From Actinospineispora eucalypti (GTDB taxonomy: Bacteria > Actinomycetota > Actinomycetes > Mycobacteriales > Pseudonocardiaceae): a stretch of 64,000 nucleotides of DNA. The stretch lies in NCBI GenBank assembly GCA_014208095.1, contig JACHMT010000004.1:558001-622000 (forward strand), in the 5' to 3' direction. The first letter of the stretch is position 1. The number at the start of each line of letters is the position of its first letter. Positions 47,757 through 56,087 of this stretch are shown here, one piece after another. The translations under genes were made by a program, and so were the position numbers. Under the pieces are notes generated by a model. The model searched no databases. It saw nothing but the letters and a program-made list of their open reading frames with translations, and was not told where the DNA came from.

Positions 47757-48428
47757 ATGGCTCCGACCCTTCCGACCTCCGCCGACGTTCGCAAGGCCCG
47801 TACCCAGGCCAACAAGGCCGTCTCCGAGCGCTTCGACCTGGTCCGCACCCCGCTGCTGGCCGTGCTGGGCGCCGGCGACCTGGGTGTCAACAAGGTCAAC
47901 GACGCGCTGTCCAAGGCCCGCAAGAACGCCGAGGAGCGCCGCGGCGTGGTGACCGAGCGGGTGGAGAAGCTGCAGTCGCAGCTTTCCGACCTGCCCACCG
48001 AGCTGCGCGAGCGGTTCGAGGCCGAGCGCGCCCGTTACAACGCCGACGAGCTGCGCAAGCGCTACGACGAGCTGGCCGAGCGCGGCGAGGGCGCCCTGGA
48101 CCGCATCCGCAAGCAGCCCCGCGTTGCCAAGACGCTGGACAGCATCAGCGACGTCAACGAGCGGTTCGAGAAGCAGGTGGACAAGGTCGTCGACGACGTG
48201 CACGACCGGTTCACCACCGCCGACGCCAAGGTGACCGCGGTTCGCGCCGACGCCGCCGACAAGGTGGAGGAGGCCGGCTCGACCGCCGCCGCGAAGGTTG
48301 AGGAGGCCGGCGCGACCGCCGCCGAGACCACCAAGACCACCGCGACCAAGGCCGCCACCAAGGCCGCGCCGCGGCGTGGCAACGGCGCCGCCGCCAAGCG
48401 GACCACCAACGGCGGTACCGCCAAGTAA
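47757..48428 (+). CDS. hbhA: HbhA-like heparin-binding hemagglutinin homolog
   Basis: 223 residues from ATG 47757 (agagagg upstream). An N-terminal helix (TQANKAVSERFDLVRTPLLAVLGAGDL) comes first. A long coiled-coil (about 50-180, e.g. RKNAEERRGVVTERVEKLQSQLSDLPTELRERFEAERARY) follows, then a Lys/Ala-rich tail (KTTATKAATKAAPRR) like the heparin-binding end of mycobacterial HbhA. In a non-pathogen the protein more likely works on envelope lipids or storage bodies than on host adhesion. Followed by a strong terminator. Confidence 0.87.
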   Translation: MAPTLPTSADVRKARTQANKAVSERFDLVRTPLLAVLGAGDLGVNKVNDALSKARKNAEERRGVVTERVEKLQSQLSDLPTELRERFEAERARYNADELRKRYDELAERGEGALDRIRKQPRVAKTLDSISDVNERFEKQVDKVVDDVHDRFTTADAKVTAVRADAADKVEEAGSTAAAKVEEAGATAAETTKTTATKAATKAAPRRGNGAAAKRTTNGGTAK

Positions 48429-48445
48429 TCCGCGTCACCCAACGT

Positions 48446-48482
48446 AACCGCGCCCCGGGACCTCCCGCCCCGGGGCGCGGTT
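48446..48482 (+). terminator. hbhA terminator hairpin
   Basis: AACCGCGCCCCGG (48446-48458) and CCGGGGCGCGGTT (48470-48482) form perfect 13-bp arms with an 11-nt loop, 17 bp after the hbhA stop. The sequence after it is cgtctgtgtg. Confidence 0.75.
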
Positions 48483-48504
48483 CGTCTGTGTGTCCGGCAA
48501 CCCG

Positions 48505-48510
48505 TACTCT
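48505..48510 (+). promoter_or_regulatory. -10 box TACTCT of the DUF2516 gene
   Basis: TACTCT followed by 6 nt and GTG 48517. It separates the DUF2516 gene from the hbhA transcript and supports the shorter start; it would give a leaderless mRNA. Confidence 0.5.
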
Positions 48511-48516
48511 GGTGCG

Positions 48517-48819
48517 GTGGCGCTGCTGAGTGTGCTGGACACCTACATCCTGACCGCCATCTGGGTGCTGGCCATCCCGGTCGGGGGCTGGGCGTTCGTG
48601 CACGCCTTGACCTGCCGCCCGGATGCCTTCACCGCCGCCGAGAAGCTCACCAAGCCGGCCTGGCTGGCCATTACCGGCATCGGGCTGGCCCTGCTGGTCA
48701 TCTGCCGAGGGCCTTACGCCGAGGGCGCGTTCTTCTGGATCGCCGCGCTGTGCGCCGAGCTGGTCTACCTGGTGGACGTGCGGCCCAGCCTGATCGAGGT
48801 CCAGGGCGGCCGGAGGTAA
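48517..48819 (+). CDS. DUF2516 membrane protein (Rv0476-like)
   Basis: 100 residues from GTG 48517 (109 if GTG 48490 is used). Three hydrophobic segments: TYILTAIWVLAIPVGGWAFVHAL, LAITGIGLALLVICRG and AFFWIAALCAELVYLVDVRP. The central loop CRPDAFTAAEKLTKPAWL is the DUF2516 hallmark. Function unknown; it keeps company with hbhA in mycobacteria too. Its stop is 4 bp from the stop of the convergent membrane protein gene. Confidence 0.83.
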   Translation: MALLSVLDTYILTAIWVLAIPVGGWAFVHALTCRPDAFTAAEKLTKPAWLAITGIGLALLVICRGPYAEGAFFWIAALCAELVYLVDVRPSLIEVQGGRR

Positions 48820-48823
48820 GGAT

Positions 48824-49684
48824 TCAGCGCCGTAGCTCGTTCAGCGCGGCTTCGGTGATCAACTGTTCGCGAGCCGAGGGGTCGTCGTGGCAGCGCCGCA
48901 TGAGCCGGAGCAGCCGCGCCGGGTCCACGGCCAGCCGGCTCCCGTCGATCAGCAGCAGGTGCTCGTCGGACACCCGGGGGAAGAACACCACGGGCATCCG
49001 GTGGAACCACGCCTCTCCCCGGGCGTCGGGGTCGGTGCCCAGGACGATCAGCGGGGAGCGCTCGGGCTGGACGGCGCTCACCACGTGGACCGCCGACCAG
49101 GCGCACGCCGCCTCGAAGCCGGCGCCGGACAGGTACACGACCTCCGGCGAGAGCCGGACGAACCCCGGACGCCACCGGCCGAGCACCAGCGCCACCAGGC
49201 CGCGGACCCACCAGACGACGGCCCAGCTGAGGGCGAGCAGCATCAGCAGCGCCCCGATACCGGTCAGGATGGTCGGTTCTTCGGACAGGTGGGCAACGGC
49301 CGCGTAAACGAGCGTGCCGACGAACAGGCCGAGGGTAGCGAAGCAGCTCACCTCCGCGAGGAACGCCAGCCGGGAGTTCGGGATGACCAGTTGCCCGTCG
49401 CCGTCCTCGTCGGTCTCCAGCCGGGCGAACCGCCCCCGGCGCGTCCGCACCCGCACCTGGGTCGCGTAGCTCAGCAGGGCCAGGGAGAGGAACAGGCCGG
49501 CCCCGCACGCCGGATACACGAGGCCCGCTCCTCCCGTGTAGTAGCCGTCGACCGCGAAGTAGCCGCTGACCAGCCCCAGCGCCAGGCAGGCGAGCGTGAC
49601 GCCGATCTTGTTGGCCCGGTTCTCCGCGCGCCAGGACGCCGGCCACAGGGCCGGCTGCGGGTCCGCCGGGAATGCGTCGCTCAC
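48824..49684 (-). CDS. membrane protein of unknown function
   Basis: 286 residues. Four hydrophobic stretches at about 26-46, 55-75, 105-130 and 138-165. The C-terminal half is soluble and cytoplasmic (GFVRLSPEVVYLSGAGFEAACAWSAVHVVSA...EAWFHRMPVVFFPRVSDEHLLLIDGSRLAVDP). That half resembles the PH-like domain of many actinobacterial membrane proteins. No motif assigns a job. It is divergent from lon with about 107 bp between starts. Confidence 0.72.
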   Translation of the reverse strand: MSDAFPADPQPALWPASWRAENRANKIGVTLACLALGLVSGYFAVDGYYTGGAGLVYPACGAGLFLSLALLSYATQVRVRTRRGRFARLETDEDGDGQLVIPNSRLAFLAEVSCFATLGLFVGTLVYAAVAHLSEEPTILTGIGALLMLLALSWAVVWWVRGLVALVLGRWRPGFVRLSPEVVYLSGAGFEAACAWSAVHVVSAVQPERSPLIVLGTDPDARGEAWFHRMPVVFFPRVSDEHLLLIDGSRLAVDPARLLRLMRRCHDDPSAREQLITEAALNELRR

Positions 49685-49764
49685 CGGCAGGAGTTTGTCA
49701 GGTTGAGGGCGGATTCCGCCCTGAGCGAACCTGGCTCAACTTAACTGCGCCCCGTCGGAATGAC

Positions 49765-49785
49765 TGCAACGGTGTAAGCGTTGCA
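49765..49785. promoter_or_regulatory. operator candidate upstream of lon
   Basis: TGCAACG and CGTTGCA are perfect 7-bp arms 7 bp apart, ending 6 bp before the lon ATG. It does not match the HspR element (CTTGAGT-N7-ACTCAAG) or the CGC-N5-GCG form of ClgR sites, so the regulator is open. Confidence 0.5.
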
Positions 49786-49791
49786 AGCGGC

Positions 49792-52161
49792 ATGACTGAG
49801 ACGCTGAAGCTGCCGGTACTGCCACTGACCGACTCGGTCGTGCTGCCCGGCATGGTGGTGCCGATCCGGCTCGACCAGCCCGAGCCGCGGGCCGCGGTCG
49901 ATGCGGCGCAGGCGGAGTCCAACACCGAACGCCGGGTGCTGTTGGTGCCGCGCCCGGACGGAAACTACGCGGCGGTGGGCACCGTCGCGGTGCTCGAACA
50001 GGTCGGCCGGATGCCCACCGGCGAACCGGCCGCCGTGGTTCGCGGCGAGCGGCGGGCCAGGATCGGCTCCGGGGTGCCCGGGCCGGGCGCGGCGCTGTGG
50101 GTGGAGGCCACCCCGCTGGACGACGTGGTCGCCCCGCCCGGCCGCGCCGACGAGCTGGCCCGCGAGTACAAGTCCCTGATCGTGTCGCTGCTGCAGCGGC
50201 GCAACGCCTGGCAGGTGATCGACTCGGTGGAGTCCATCACCGACCCCGGCCAGCTCGCCGACACCGCCGGTTGGTCCAGCTGGCTGTCCACCGAGCGCAA
50301 GCTCGAGCTGCTCGCCGAGGTGAACGTGATCACCCGGCTGGAGCGGCTGATCGCCTGGACCCGTGAGCACACCGCCGAGCAGGACGTGTCGGAGAAGATC
50401 GCGGACGACGTCCGGGAGGGCGTGGAGAAGACCCAGCGGGAGTTCCTGCTCCGCCAGCAGCTGGCGGCGATCCGCAAGGAGCTCGGCGAGTCGGAGCCGG
50501 ACGGTTCCGACGACTACCGGGCTCGGGTGGAGGCCGCCGACCTGCCGGAACACGTGCGCAAGGCGGCGCTGACCGAGGTCGGCAAGCTGGAGCGGGCCTC
50601 CGACCAGTCGCCCGAGTCGGGCTGGATCCGCACCTGGCTGGACACCGTGCTGGACATGCCGTGGTCGGTCCGCACTTCCGACAGCGACGACCTGACCGGC
50701 GCGCGGGCCGTGCTGGACGCCGACCACGCCGGCCTGGACGACGTGAAGGAACGCCTGGTGGAGTTCCTCGCGGTGCGGGCCCGGCGGGAGCGGCGCGGAA
50801 TGGAACGGCTGGGCGGGCGCGGTTCCGGCGCGGTGCTGTCGCTGGTCGGTCCGCCCGGTGTGGGCAAGACCTCACTGGGTGAGTCGGTCGCGCGGGCGCT
50901 GGGCCGCAAGTTCGTCCGGGTCGCCCTGGGCGGCGTGCGGGACGAGGCGGAGATCCGAGGTCACCGGCGCACCTACGTGGGCGCACTGCCCGGGCGCATC
51001 GTCCGGGCCATCCGGGAGGCCGGCGCCATGAACCCGGTCGTGCTGCTGGACGAGATCGACAAGGTCGGCAGCGACTTCCGGGGCGACCCCACGGCGGCGC
51101 TGCTCGAGGTGCTGGACCCGGCCCAGAACCACACCTTCCGGGACCACTACCTGGAGGTCGACCTGGACCTGTCCGATGTGCTCTTCCTGGCCACCGCGAA
51201 CGTGCTCGAGGCCATCCCCGGCCCGCTGGCCGACCGGATGGAGATCGTCACGCTGGACGGCTACACCGAGGCGGAGAAGGTCGCCATCGCGCGCGACCAC
51301 CTGCTGCCCCGGCAGGTCGAGCGGGCCGGGCTGGAGCCGGCCGACGTGGAGTTCTCCGAGGTCGCACTGGGCATGATCGCCGCCGAGTACACCCGCGAGG
51401 CCGGTGTCCGCCAGCTGGAACGGGCACTGGCGAAGGTCCTGCGCAAGGTCGCCGTGGAGCTCGATTCCAGCGCCCCCACCCCGGCGATTCAGTCACTTCA
51501 GCAGGGTGGTTCGGTCACTTCGGCAGCTACCCGGCCGGTTCGGGTGGACGCCGACGCGTTGGTCGGCTACCTGGGCCGGCCCCGGTTCACCCCCGAGTCG
51601 GCCGAGCGCACCTCGGTGCCGGGCGTGGCCACCGGGCTGGCGGTCACCGGCACCGGCGGGGACGTGCTGTTCATCGAGGCCACCTCGATGGACGGTGACG
51701 CGGGGCTGACCGTGACCGGGCAGCTGGGCGACGTGATGAAGGAGTCCGTCTCCATCGCGCTGTCCTACCTGCGCTCCCGCGGCCTGGCCGGGTCACTGGC
51801 CGAGCGCAAGGTGCACGTGCACGTGCCGGCCGGGGCGGTGCCCAAGGACGGTCCGTCGGCGGGCATCACCATGACCACGGCGCTGGCCTCGCTGGCGTCC
51901 GGCCGCCCGGTGCGGTCGAACGTGGGCATGACCGGCGAGGTCACCCTGCAGGGACGGGTGCTGCCGATCGGCGGGGTCAAGCAGAAGCTGCTGGCCGCCC
52001 ACCGCGCCGGCCTGACCGACGTGATCATCCCGAAGCGAAACGAGCCCGACCTGGACGACCTGCCCAAGTCCGTGCTCGCGCAGCTGAAGGTTCACCCGGT
52101 CGCCGACGTCGCCGAGGTCCTCGACCTGGCCCTCGAGCCCGTCCGGGAGATGGCGGCCTAA
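49792..52161 (+). CDS. lon: ATP-dependent protease Lon with an in-frame repeat insert
   Basis: 789 residues from ATG 49792. N-domain LPVLPLTDSVVLPGMVVPIRL; coiled-coil; Walker A GPPGVGKT at 353-360; Walker B VVLLDEIDKVG; C-terminal protease with Ser689 in PKDGPSAGIT and Lys730 in GGVKQKLL, so a complete Ser-Lys dyad. Degrades damaged and regulatory proteins. Residues 566-580 (IQSLQQGGSVTSAAT) in the linker between AAA+ lid and protease come from a repeat also found at 43774-43829. The linker tolerates insertion, so the enzyme should still work. Confidence 0.95.
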   Translation: MTETLKLPVLPLTDSVVLPGMVVPIRLDQPEPRAAVDAAQAESNTERRVLLVPRPDGNYAAVGTVAVLEQVGRMPTGEPAAVVRGERRARIGSGVPGPGAALWVEATPLDDVVAPPGRADELAREYKSLIVSLLQRRNAWQVIDSVESITDPGQLADTAGWSSWLSTERKLELLAEVNVITRLERLIAWTREHTAEQDVSEKIADDVREGVEKTQREFLLRQQLAAIRKELGESEPDGSDDYRARVEAADLPEHVRKAALTEVGKLERASDQSPESGWIRTWLDTVLDMPWSVRTSDSDDLTGARAVLDADHAGLDDVKERLVEFLAVRARRERRGMERLGGRGSGAVLSLVGPPGVGKTSLGESVARALGRKFVRVALGGVRDEAEIRGHRRTYVGALPGRIVRAIREAGAMNPVVLLDEIDKVGSDFRGDPTAALLEVLDPAQNHTFRDHYLEVDLDLSDVLFLATANVLEAIPGPLADRMEIVTLDGYTEAEKVAIARDHLLPRQVERAGLEPADVEFSEVALGMIAAEYTREAGVRQLERALAKVLRKVAVELDSSAPTPAIQSLQQGGSVTSAATRPVRVDADALVGYLGRPRFTPESAERTSVPGVATGLAVTGTGGDVLFIEATSMDGDAGLTVTGQLGDVMKESVSIALSYLRSRGLAGSLAERKVHVHVPAGAVPKDGPSAGITMTTALASLASGRPVRSNVGMTGEVTLQGRVLPIGGVKQKLLAAHRAGLTDVIIPKRNEPDLDDLPKSVLAQLKVHPVADVAEVLDLALEPVREMAA
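51486..51526. repeat. GATTCAGTCACT repeat inside lon
   Basis: 41 bp matching the minus strand of 43774-43829 with about 5 differences. Reading frame is kept (codons 566-579). This is the only repeat of the window seen inside a protein-coding gene of known function. Confidence 0.75.
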
Positions 52162-52171
52162 CCACCGCCCA

Positions 52172-52335
52172 GCCATATCGCGGGTTCCACCAGCGCATAT
52201 CGCGGGTTCCACCAGCGTGTGTCGCGGACTTTGCCGGCTCATGTCGCGGATTCGCTCGCCGTTCGGCGCGGTGGAATCCGCGACATGACCGGGTGGAACC
52301 CGCGATATGTGCTGGTGGAACCCGCGATATGGCGG
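52172..52335. repeat. ATATCGCGGGTT inverted repeat block, copy 2
   Basis: Left half has CCATATCGCGGGTTCCACCA twice, then GTGTGTCGCGGA; the right half has the mirror, giving a giant hairpin with arms of about 60 bp. It fills the convergent gap between lon and purU, and the purU TAA lies at its right edge, exactly as the hydrolase TAA does at copy 1 (38237-38337). Confidence 0.8.
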
Positions 52336-52337
52336 GG

Positions 52338-53228
52338 TTAGGTGAAGGTGATTGTTTTGTTGCCCTGGACCAGGACTCGGTCCTCCAGGTGCCAGCGGAG
52401 GCCTCGGGCGAGGACCAGTTTCTCGGCGTCGCGGCCCAGGCGGACCATGTCGGCGACGGTGTCGCCGTGGTCGATGCGGATGACGTCCTGCTCGAGGATC
52501 GGGCCGGCGTCCAGGTCGGCCGTGACGTAGTGGCAGGTGGCGCCGATCAGCTTGACGCCCCGGGCGTGCGCCTGGTGGTAGGGCCGCGCGCCGACGAAGG
52601 ACGGCAGGAAGCTGTGGTGGATGTTGATCGCCCGGCCGGCCCACGCCTCGCACAGCTTGGCCGGCAGGATCTGCATGAACCGGGCGAGCACCACGGCGTG
52701 CGGGTCGTGCGCCTCGACCTGGGCGGCGACCTCGTCGAACGCAGCGGAGCGGGCGTCCCCGTTGACCCCGGGCGGCGGGAACGGGACGTAGGAGAACGGC
52801 AGCCCGTGCGCCTCCACCATGCCGCGCAGGGCCTCGTTGTTGCCGATCACCGCCGACACCTCGCAGGGCAGCTCCCCGCTGGCCACCCGGCCGAGCAGGT
52901 CGTGCAGGCAGTGGCCCTCCTTGGTCACCAGCAGCACGATGCGCTTGGTGTCGCCGGTGTCGGTGACCCGCCAGGTGGCCTGGTCGGACAGCTCCCTGGC
53001 CACGTCGGCGAACCGCTCGCGCAGCTCCGCCGCGTCGAACGGCAGCGACGATGCCCGCACCACCTGACGCGTGAAGAACCACTCGGTGTCGCTGTCCGTG
53101 TGGTAGGCGGCCTCGGTGATCCAGCCTCCCGCGTCGGCCAGGAACCCGGAGATGCGGGCCACGATCCCGGTGCGGTCCGGGCAGCTGAACGTGATGACGT
53201 AGCGGCGGTCAGGTGTGCTCACGGGCAC
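52338..53228 (-). CDS. purU: formyltetrahydrofolate deformylase
   Basis: 296 residues from GTG 53228 (GTG 53222 possible). N-terminal ACT domain (YVITFSCPDRTGIVARISGFLADAGGWITEA) followed by a formyltransferase-like catalytic domain: VIGNNEALR, VVLARFMQILPAKLC, INIHHSFLPSFVGARPYHQAHARGVKLIGATCHYV and LDAGPILEQDV, with the Asn/His/Asp catalytic set intact. Hydrolyses 10-formyl-THF to formate and THF, balancing one-carbon units for purine synthesis. Convergent with lon. Confidence 0.95.
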   Translation of the reverse strand: MPVSTPDRRYVITFSCPDRTGIVARISGFLADAGGWITEAAYHTDSDTEWFFTRQVVRASSLPFDAAELRERFADVARELSDQATWRVTDTGDTKRIVLLVTKEGHCLHDLLGRVASGELPCEVSAVIGNNEALRGMVEAHGLPFSYVPFPPPGVNGDARSAAFDEVAAQVEAHDPHAVVLARFMQILPAKLCEAWAGRAINIHHSFLPSFVGARPYHQAHARGVKLIGATCHYVTADLDAGPILEQDVIRIDHGDTVADMVRLGRDAEKLVLARGLRWHLEDRVLVQGNKTITFT

Positions 53229-53245
53229 TTATCGTGCCAGTTGCC

Positions 53246-53746
53246 CTAACGGAGACTGAGCCACTCCTGCGCAAACCGGGATTCCCGGTCGATGAGCTTG
53301 TTCAGGTGCTCGGCGATGAGCTCCTCCACCTTGCCTCCGACCAGCGGGACGTTAACCTTCGCGGTGCCGTCCAGGACGTAGTCGCAGGACCCTCCGGCCC
53401 CGGTGAGCGCCAGCGTGCCGCTGACCTGGCCGGGGGCGTCCTTCACCCGCCCGCCGATCTCGCCGGCGTACCGCCCGGGCGCGACCAGCCGCCAGGTCTC
53501 GGTGCGCTCGATGCGCAGGTCGCCGGGCAGCAGCTTGCGCACCGGGCCGGGCAGGTGGTCGCGGCTGACGCCCTGGAGGAAGACGATGCGCGCGGCGTCC
53601 GGCGTGGCGCTGTGGTCGACCAGCCCGGCACCCGGGCCGCCGATCCGGGCCAGCCTGGCCTCCAGGAACTCGCGGTCGGTGAGCACGCCGAACACCGCCT
53701 CGGGTGCCGACGAGTAACGGAACGAACACCGGATCGGGCGCGACAT
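53246..53746 (-). CDS. DUF2505 family protein (Rv0481-like)
   Basis: 166 residues. START/SRPBCC-like pattern: IRCSFRYSSAPEAVFGVLTDREFLEARLARIGG, a beta-rich middle (RIERTETWRLVAPGRYAGEIGGRVKDAPGQVSGTL) and a C-terminal helix KVEELIAEHLNKLIDRESRFAQEWL. DUF2505 has no defined function but the fold suggests lipid or small-ligand binding. Divergent from murB, the same arrangement as Rv0481c-Rv0482. A structured repeat lies between the two promoters. Confidence 0.85.
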   Translation of the reverse strand: MSRPIRCSFRYSSAPEAVFGVLTDREFLEARLARIGGPGAGLVDHSATPDAARIVFLQGVSRDHLPGPVRKLLPGDLRIERTETWRLVAPGRYAGEIGGRVKDAPGQVSGTLALTGAGGSCDYVLDGTAKVNVPLVGGKVEELIAEHLNKLIDRESRFAQEWLSLR

Positions 53747-53760
53747 GGCGCGCAGCGTAA

Positions 53761-53820
53761 CTCAGCGCGGAACGCGCTGGGCCGAGCATGCGCCCAGTTA
53801 GGCGCATGCGGGAGACGCTA
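53761..53820. repeat. AGCGCGGAACGCGCT element, single copy
   Basis: One unit of the family that forms three tandem copies at 60373-60537. Two stems: AGCGCG-GAA-CGCGCT, then GCATGCGCC-CAGTTA-GGCGCATGC. In the other copies the second stem is GCGCGCGCC/GGCGCGCGC, so both changed pairs are compensated. It lies between divergent DUF2505 and murB starts. Confidence 0.85.
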
Positions 53821-53838
53821 CCGCTACCGTTGGGACAC

Positions 53839-54894
53839 GTGACTGAGTACAGCACGGCGACGGCCCGGGTGTCGCTCGCCGAGCACACCACCCTGCGGCT
53901 CGGCGGGCCGGCCGAGCGGCTGGTGCACGCCGGCACCGCCGAGGAACTGGTCGCCGAGGTGCGCGCGGCCGACGCCACCGGTGCTCCGGTGCTCGTGCTG
54001 GGCGGCGGGTCGAACCTGGTGGTGGCCGATGCCGGCGTGCCGGGCACCACGGTCCGGGTGGCCACCGGGGGCACCGCGCGGGAGCGCCTCGGGGACGGCC
54101 GGGTGCTGCTCACCGCCGAGGCCGGCGAGGACTGGGACTCGGTGGTGCGCGGCGCGCTGTCGGCCGGTCTGGCCGGCCTGGAGTGCCTGTCCGGCATCCC
54201 CGGGTCGGCGGGCGCCGTGCCGGTGCAGAACGTCGGCGCCTACGGCGTGGAGATCGCCGAACTGCTGGTCGACGTGGACCTCTACGACCGGCGGCGGGGC
54301 GTGGTCCGCGAGCATGTGCCGGCCGCCGGGCTGGGCCTGCGCTACCGGGGCAGCCACCTGAAGGGCCGGGACGACGCGGTGGTGCTGCGCATCCGGCTGG
54401 CCCTGCGCTCCGATGCGGAGGCTTCGGGGCCGATCCGCTACCCGGAGTTGGCCGACGCGCTGGGCGTTCCACTGAACGCGACCGCGCCGCCGGAACGGGT
54501 GCGCGCGGCGGTGCTCGCGCTGCGCCGGTCCAAGGGCATGGTGCTGGACCCGGCCGAGCACGACACGTGGAGCGCCGGCTCGTTCTTCACCAACCCGATC
54601 GTGCCCGCTCCGGTCGCGGAGCGGATCGTGGACGGCCCCCGCTACCCGGCCCCGGACGGGCTGGTGAAGCTGTCCGCCGCCTGGCTGATCACCAACGCCG
54701 GCTTCCGCCGGGGACACCCCGGCCCGGGCGGAAGGGTCGCCCTGTCCGGCCGGCACAGCCTGGCGCTGACCAACCGGGGCGGCGGGCGCACCGAGGACCT
54801 GCTGACGCTGGCCCGTGAGGTGCGGGACGGGGTGCGCGGGGCGTTCGGCGTCGAGCTGCACCCGGAGCCGGTGCTGGTCGGGTGTGCGCTGTGA
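53839..54894 (+). CDS. murB: UDP-N-acetylenolpyruvoylglucosamine reductase
   Basis: 351 residues from GTG 53839. FAD-binding motifs HTTLRLGGPA and LGGGSNLVVADAG, then GLECLSGIPGSAGAVPVQNVGAYG, catalytic Ser in WSAGSFFTNPI, and the late LSAAWLITNAGF...HSLALTNRGG. Makes UDP-MurNAc with NADPH, an early step of peptidoglycan synthesis. Its stop overlaps the start of the L,D-transpeptidase, so cell-wall precursor synthesis and crosslinking are coupled at translation. Order as Rv0482-Rv0483. Confidence 0.95.
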   Translation: MTEYSTATARVSLAEHTTLRLGGPAERLVHAGTAEELVAEVRAADATGAPVLVLGGGSNLVVADAGVPGTTVRVATGGTARERLGDGRVLLTAEAGEDWDSVVRGALSAGLAGLECLSGIPGSAGAVPVQNVGAYGVEIAELLVDVDLYDRRRGVVREHVPAAGLGLRYRGSHLKGRDDAVVLRIRLALRSDAEASGPIRYPELADALGVPLNATAPPERVRAAVLALRRSKGMVLDPAEHDTWSAGSFFTNPIVPAPVAERIVDGPRYPAPDGLVKLSAAWLITNAGFRRGHPGPGGRVALSGRHSLALTNRGGGRTEDLLTLAREVRDGVRGAFGVELHPEPVLVGCAL

Positions 54895-56072
54895 GGGACG
54901 TGCGCCGGCTGCTGCTGAGCGTGGCCGTGACGGTGGTCGGCGGGGCCGGCCTGGTCACCGCGCTCGGGGACGGCGACGAGGAGGGCGTGGGGTCGCTGCT
55001 GGCGCCGTCGCCGCCCAAGGTCAGCGTCAGTTACCAGCCCGGCGCGGGCGGCCCGCCGGTGAACCCGAGGGCCACGATCGCGGTCACCGCCACCGGTGGC
55101 CAGCTGCGCGAGGTGGCGCTCACCCAGGGCGGGGGCAAGCCGGTGAAGGGCGCGCTGTCCGACGACCGGCGCACCTGGACGGCGGGCGAGCCGCTGGCCT
55201 ACGGCAAGTCGTACACCTGGACCGGCACCGCCGTGGACCCGGACGGCAAGACGGTCCCGCTGGGCGGCTCGGTCACCACGGTGACCCCGGCGAAGATCGT
55301 GCGCGGCACGCTGAACATCGGCGACGGGCGGGTGGTGGGCGTTGCCGCGCCGATCCGCATCCAGTTCAACGGGCACGTGACCGACCGGGCGGCGGCGGAG
55401 AAGACGCTCACCGTGCACACCTCGGTGCCCACCGAGGGGTCCTGGGGCTGGCTGCCGGACGAGGGCGGCGGTTCCCGGGTGGACTGGCGGCCCCGGGAGT
55501 ACTGGCAGTCCGGCACCAAGGTCACGGTGACCGCCAACCTGTTCGGCGCGGACTACGGCGCCGGCGCGTTCGGCGCCTCGGACGTCAGCACCACGTTCAC
55601 CATCGGCCGGGCCCAGCTCACCCGGGCGGACGTGCGCAGCCATGAGCTGGTGGTGCTGCGGGACGGCCGGGAGGTGGCGCGCTACCCGGCCAGCTACGGG
55701 CTGGACTCCGACCCCAACCGGAACACCCGCTCCGGCATCCACGTGGTCACCGAGAAGTTCACTGACAAGCGGATGGTGAGCCAGCAGTACGGCTACGACG
55801 TGATGGAGAAATGGGCGGTCCGGATGAGCAACAACGGCGAGTTCATCCACGCCAACCCGCAGACCGTCGGCGTGCAGGGTTCCTCGAACGTCAGCCACGG
55901 CTGCGTGAACCTCTCCCTGGACGATGCCCGGCAGTACTACGACGGCGCGGTCTACGGCGACCCGGTGGAGGTCACCGGTTCCGGGGTGCAGCTGTCGGCG
56001 AAGGACGGCGACATCTGGGACTGGACGCTTTCCTGGGCGGACTGGCAGCGATTGTCCGCGTTGAAGGGGTAA
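54891..56072 (+). CDS. L,D-transpeptidase (LprQ/Rv0483-like)
   Basis: 393 residues from GTG 54891 (GTGA overlap with murB). An N-terminal hydrophobic segment (LLLSVAVTVVGGAGLVTAL) without a lipobox, then two Ig-like domains (about 45-245) and the YkuD catalytic domain with SHGCVNLS; nucleophile Cys338. Crosslinks stem peptides 3-3 and may attach proteins to them. Mycobacterial LprQ is a lipoprotein; here a membrane anchor or cleaved signal is more likely. Followed by an aminotransferase. Confidence 0.92.
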   Translation: MRDVRRLLLSVAVTVVGGAGLVTALGDGDEEGVGSLLAPSPPKVSVSYQPGAGGPPVNPRATIAVTATGGQLREVALTQGGGKPVKGALSDDRRTWTAGEPLAYGKSYTWTGTAVDPDGKTVPLGGSVTTVTPAKIVRGTLNIGDGRVVGVAAPIRIQFNGHVTDRAAAEKTLTVHTSVPTEGSWGWLPDEGGGSRVDWRPREYWQSGTKVTVTANLFGADYGAGAFGASDVSTTFTIGRAQLTRADVRSHELVVLRDGREVARYPASYGLDSDPNRNTRSGIHVVTEKFTDKRMVSQQYGYDVMEKWAVRMSNNGEFIHANPQTVGVQGSSNVSHGCVNLSLDDARQYYDGAVYGDPVEVTGSGVQLSAKDGDIWDWTLSWADWQRLSALKG

Positions 56073-56087
56073 GCCAATTTCTCGGAA

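Noticed and set aside
49765-49785. HspR (HAIR) or ClgR binding site upstream of lon
   Set aside because: TGCAACG-N7-CGTTGCA does not match CTTGAGT-N7-ACTCAAG or the CGC-N5-GCG ClgR form; kept only as an unspecified dyad.
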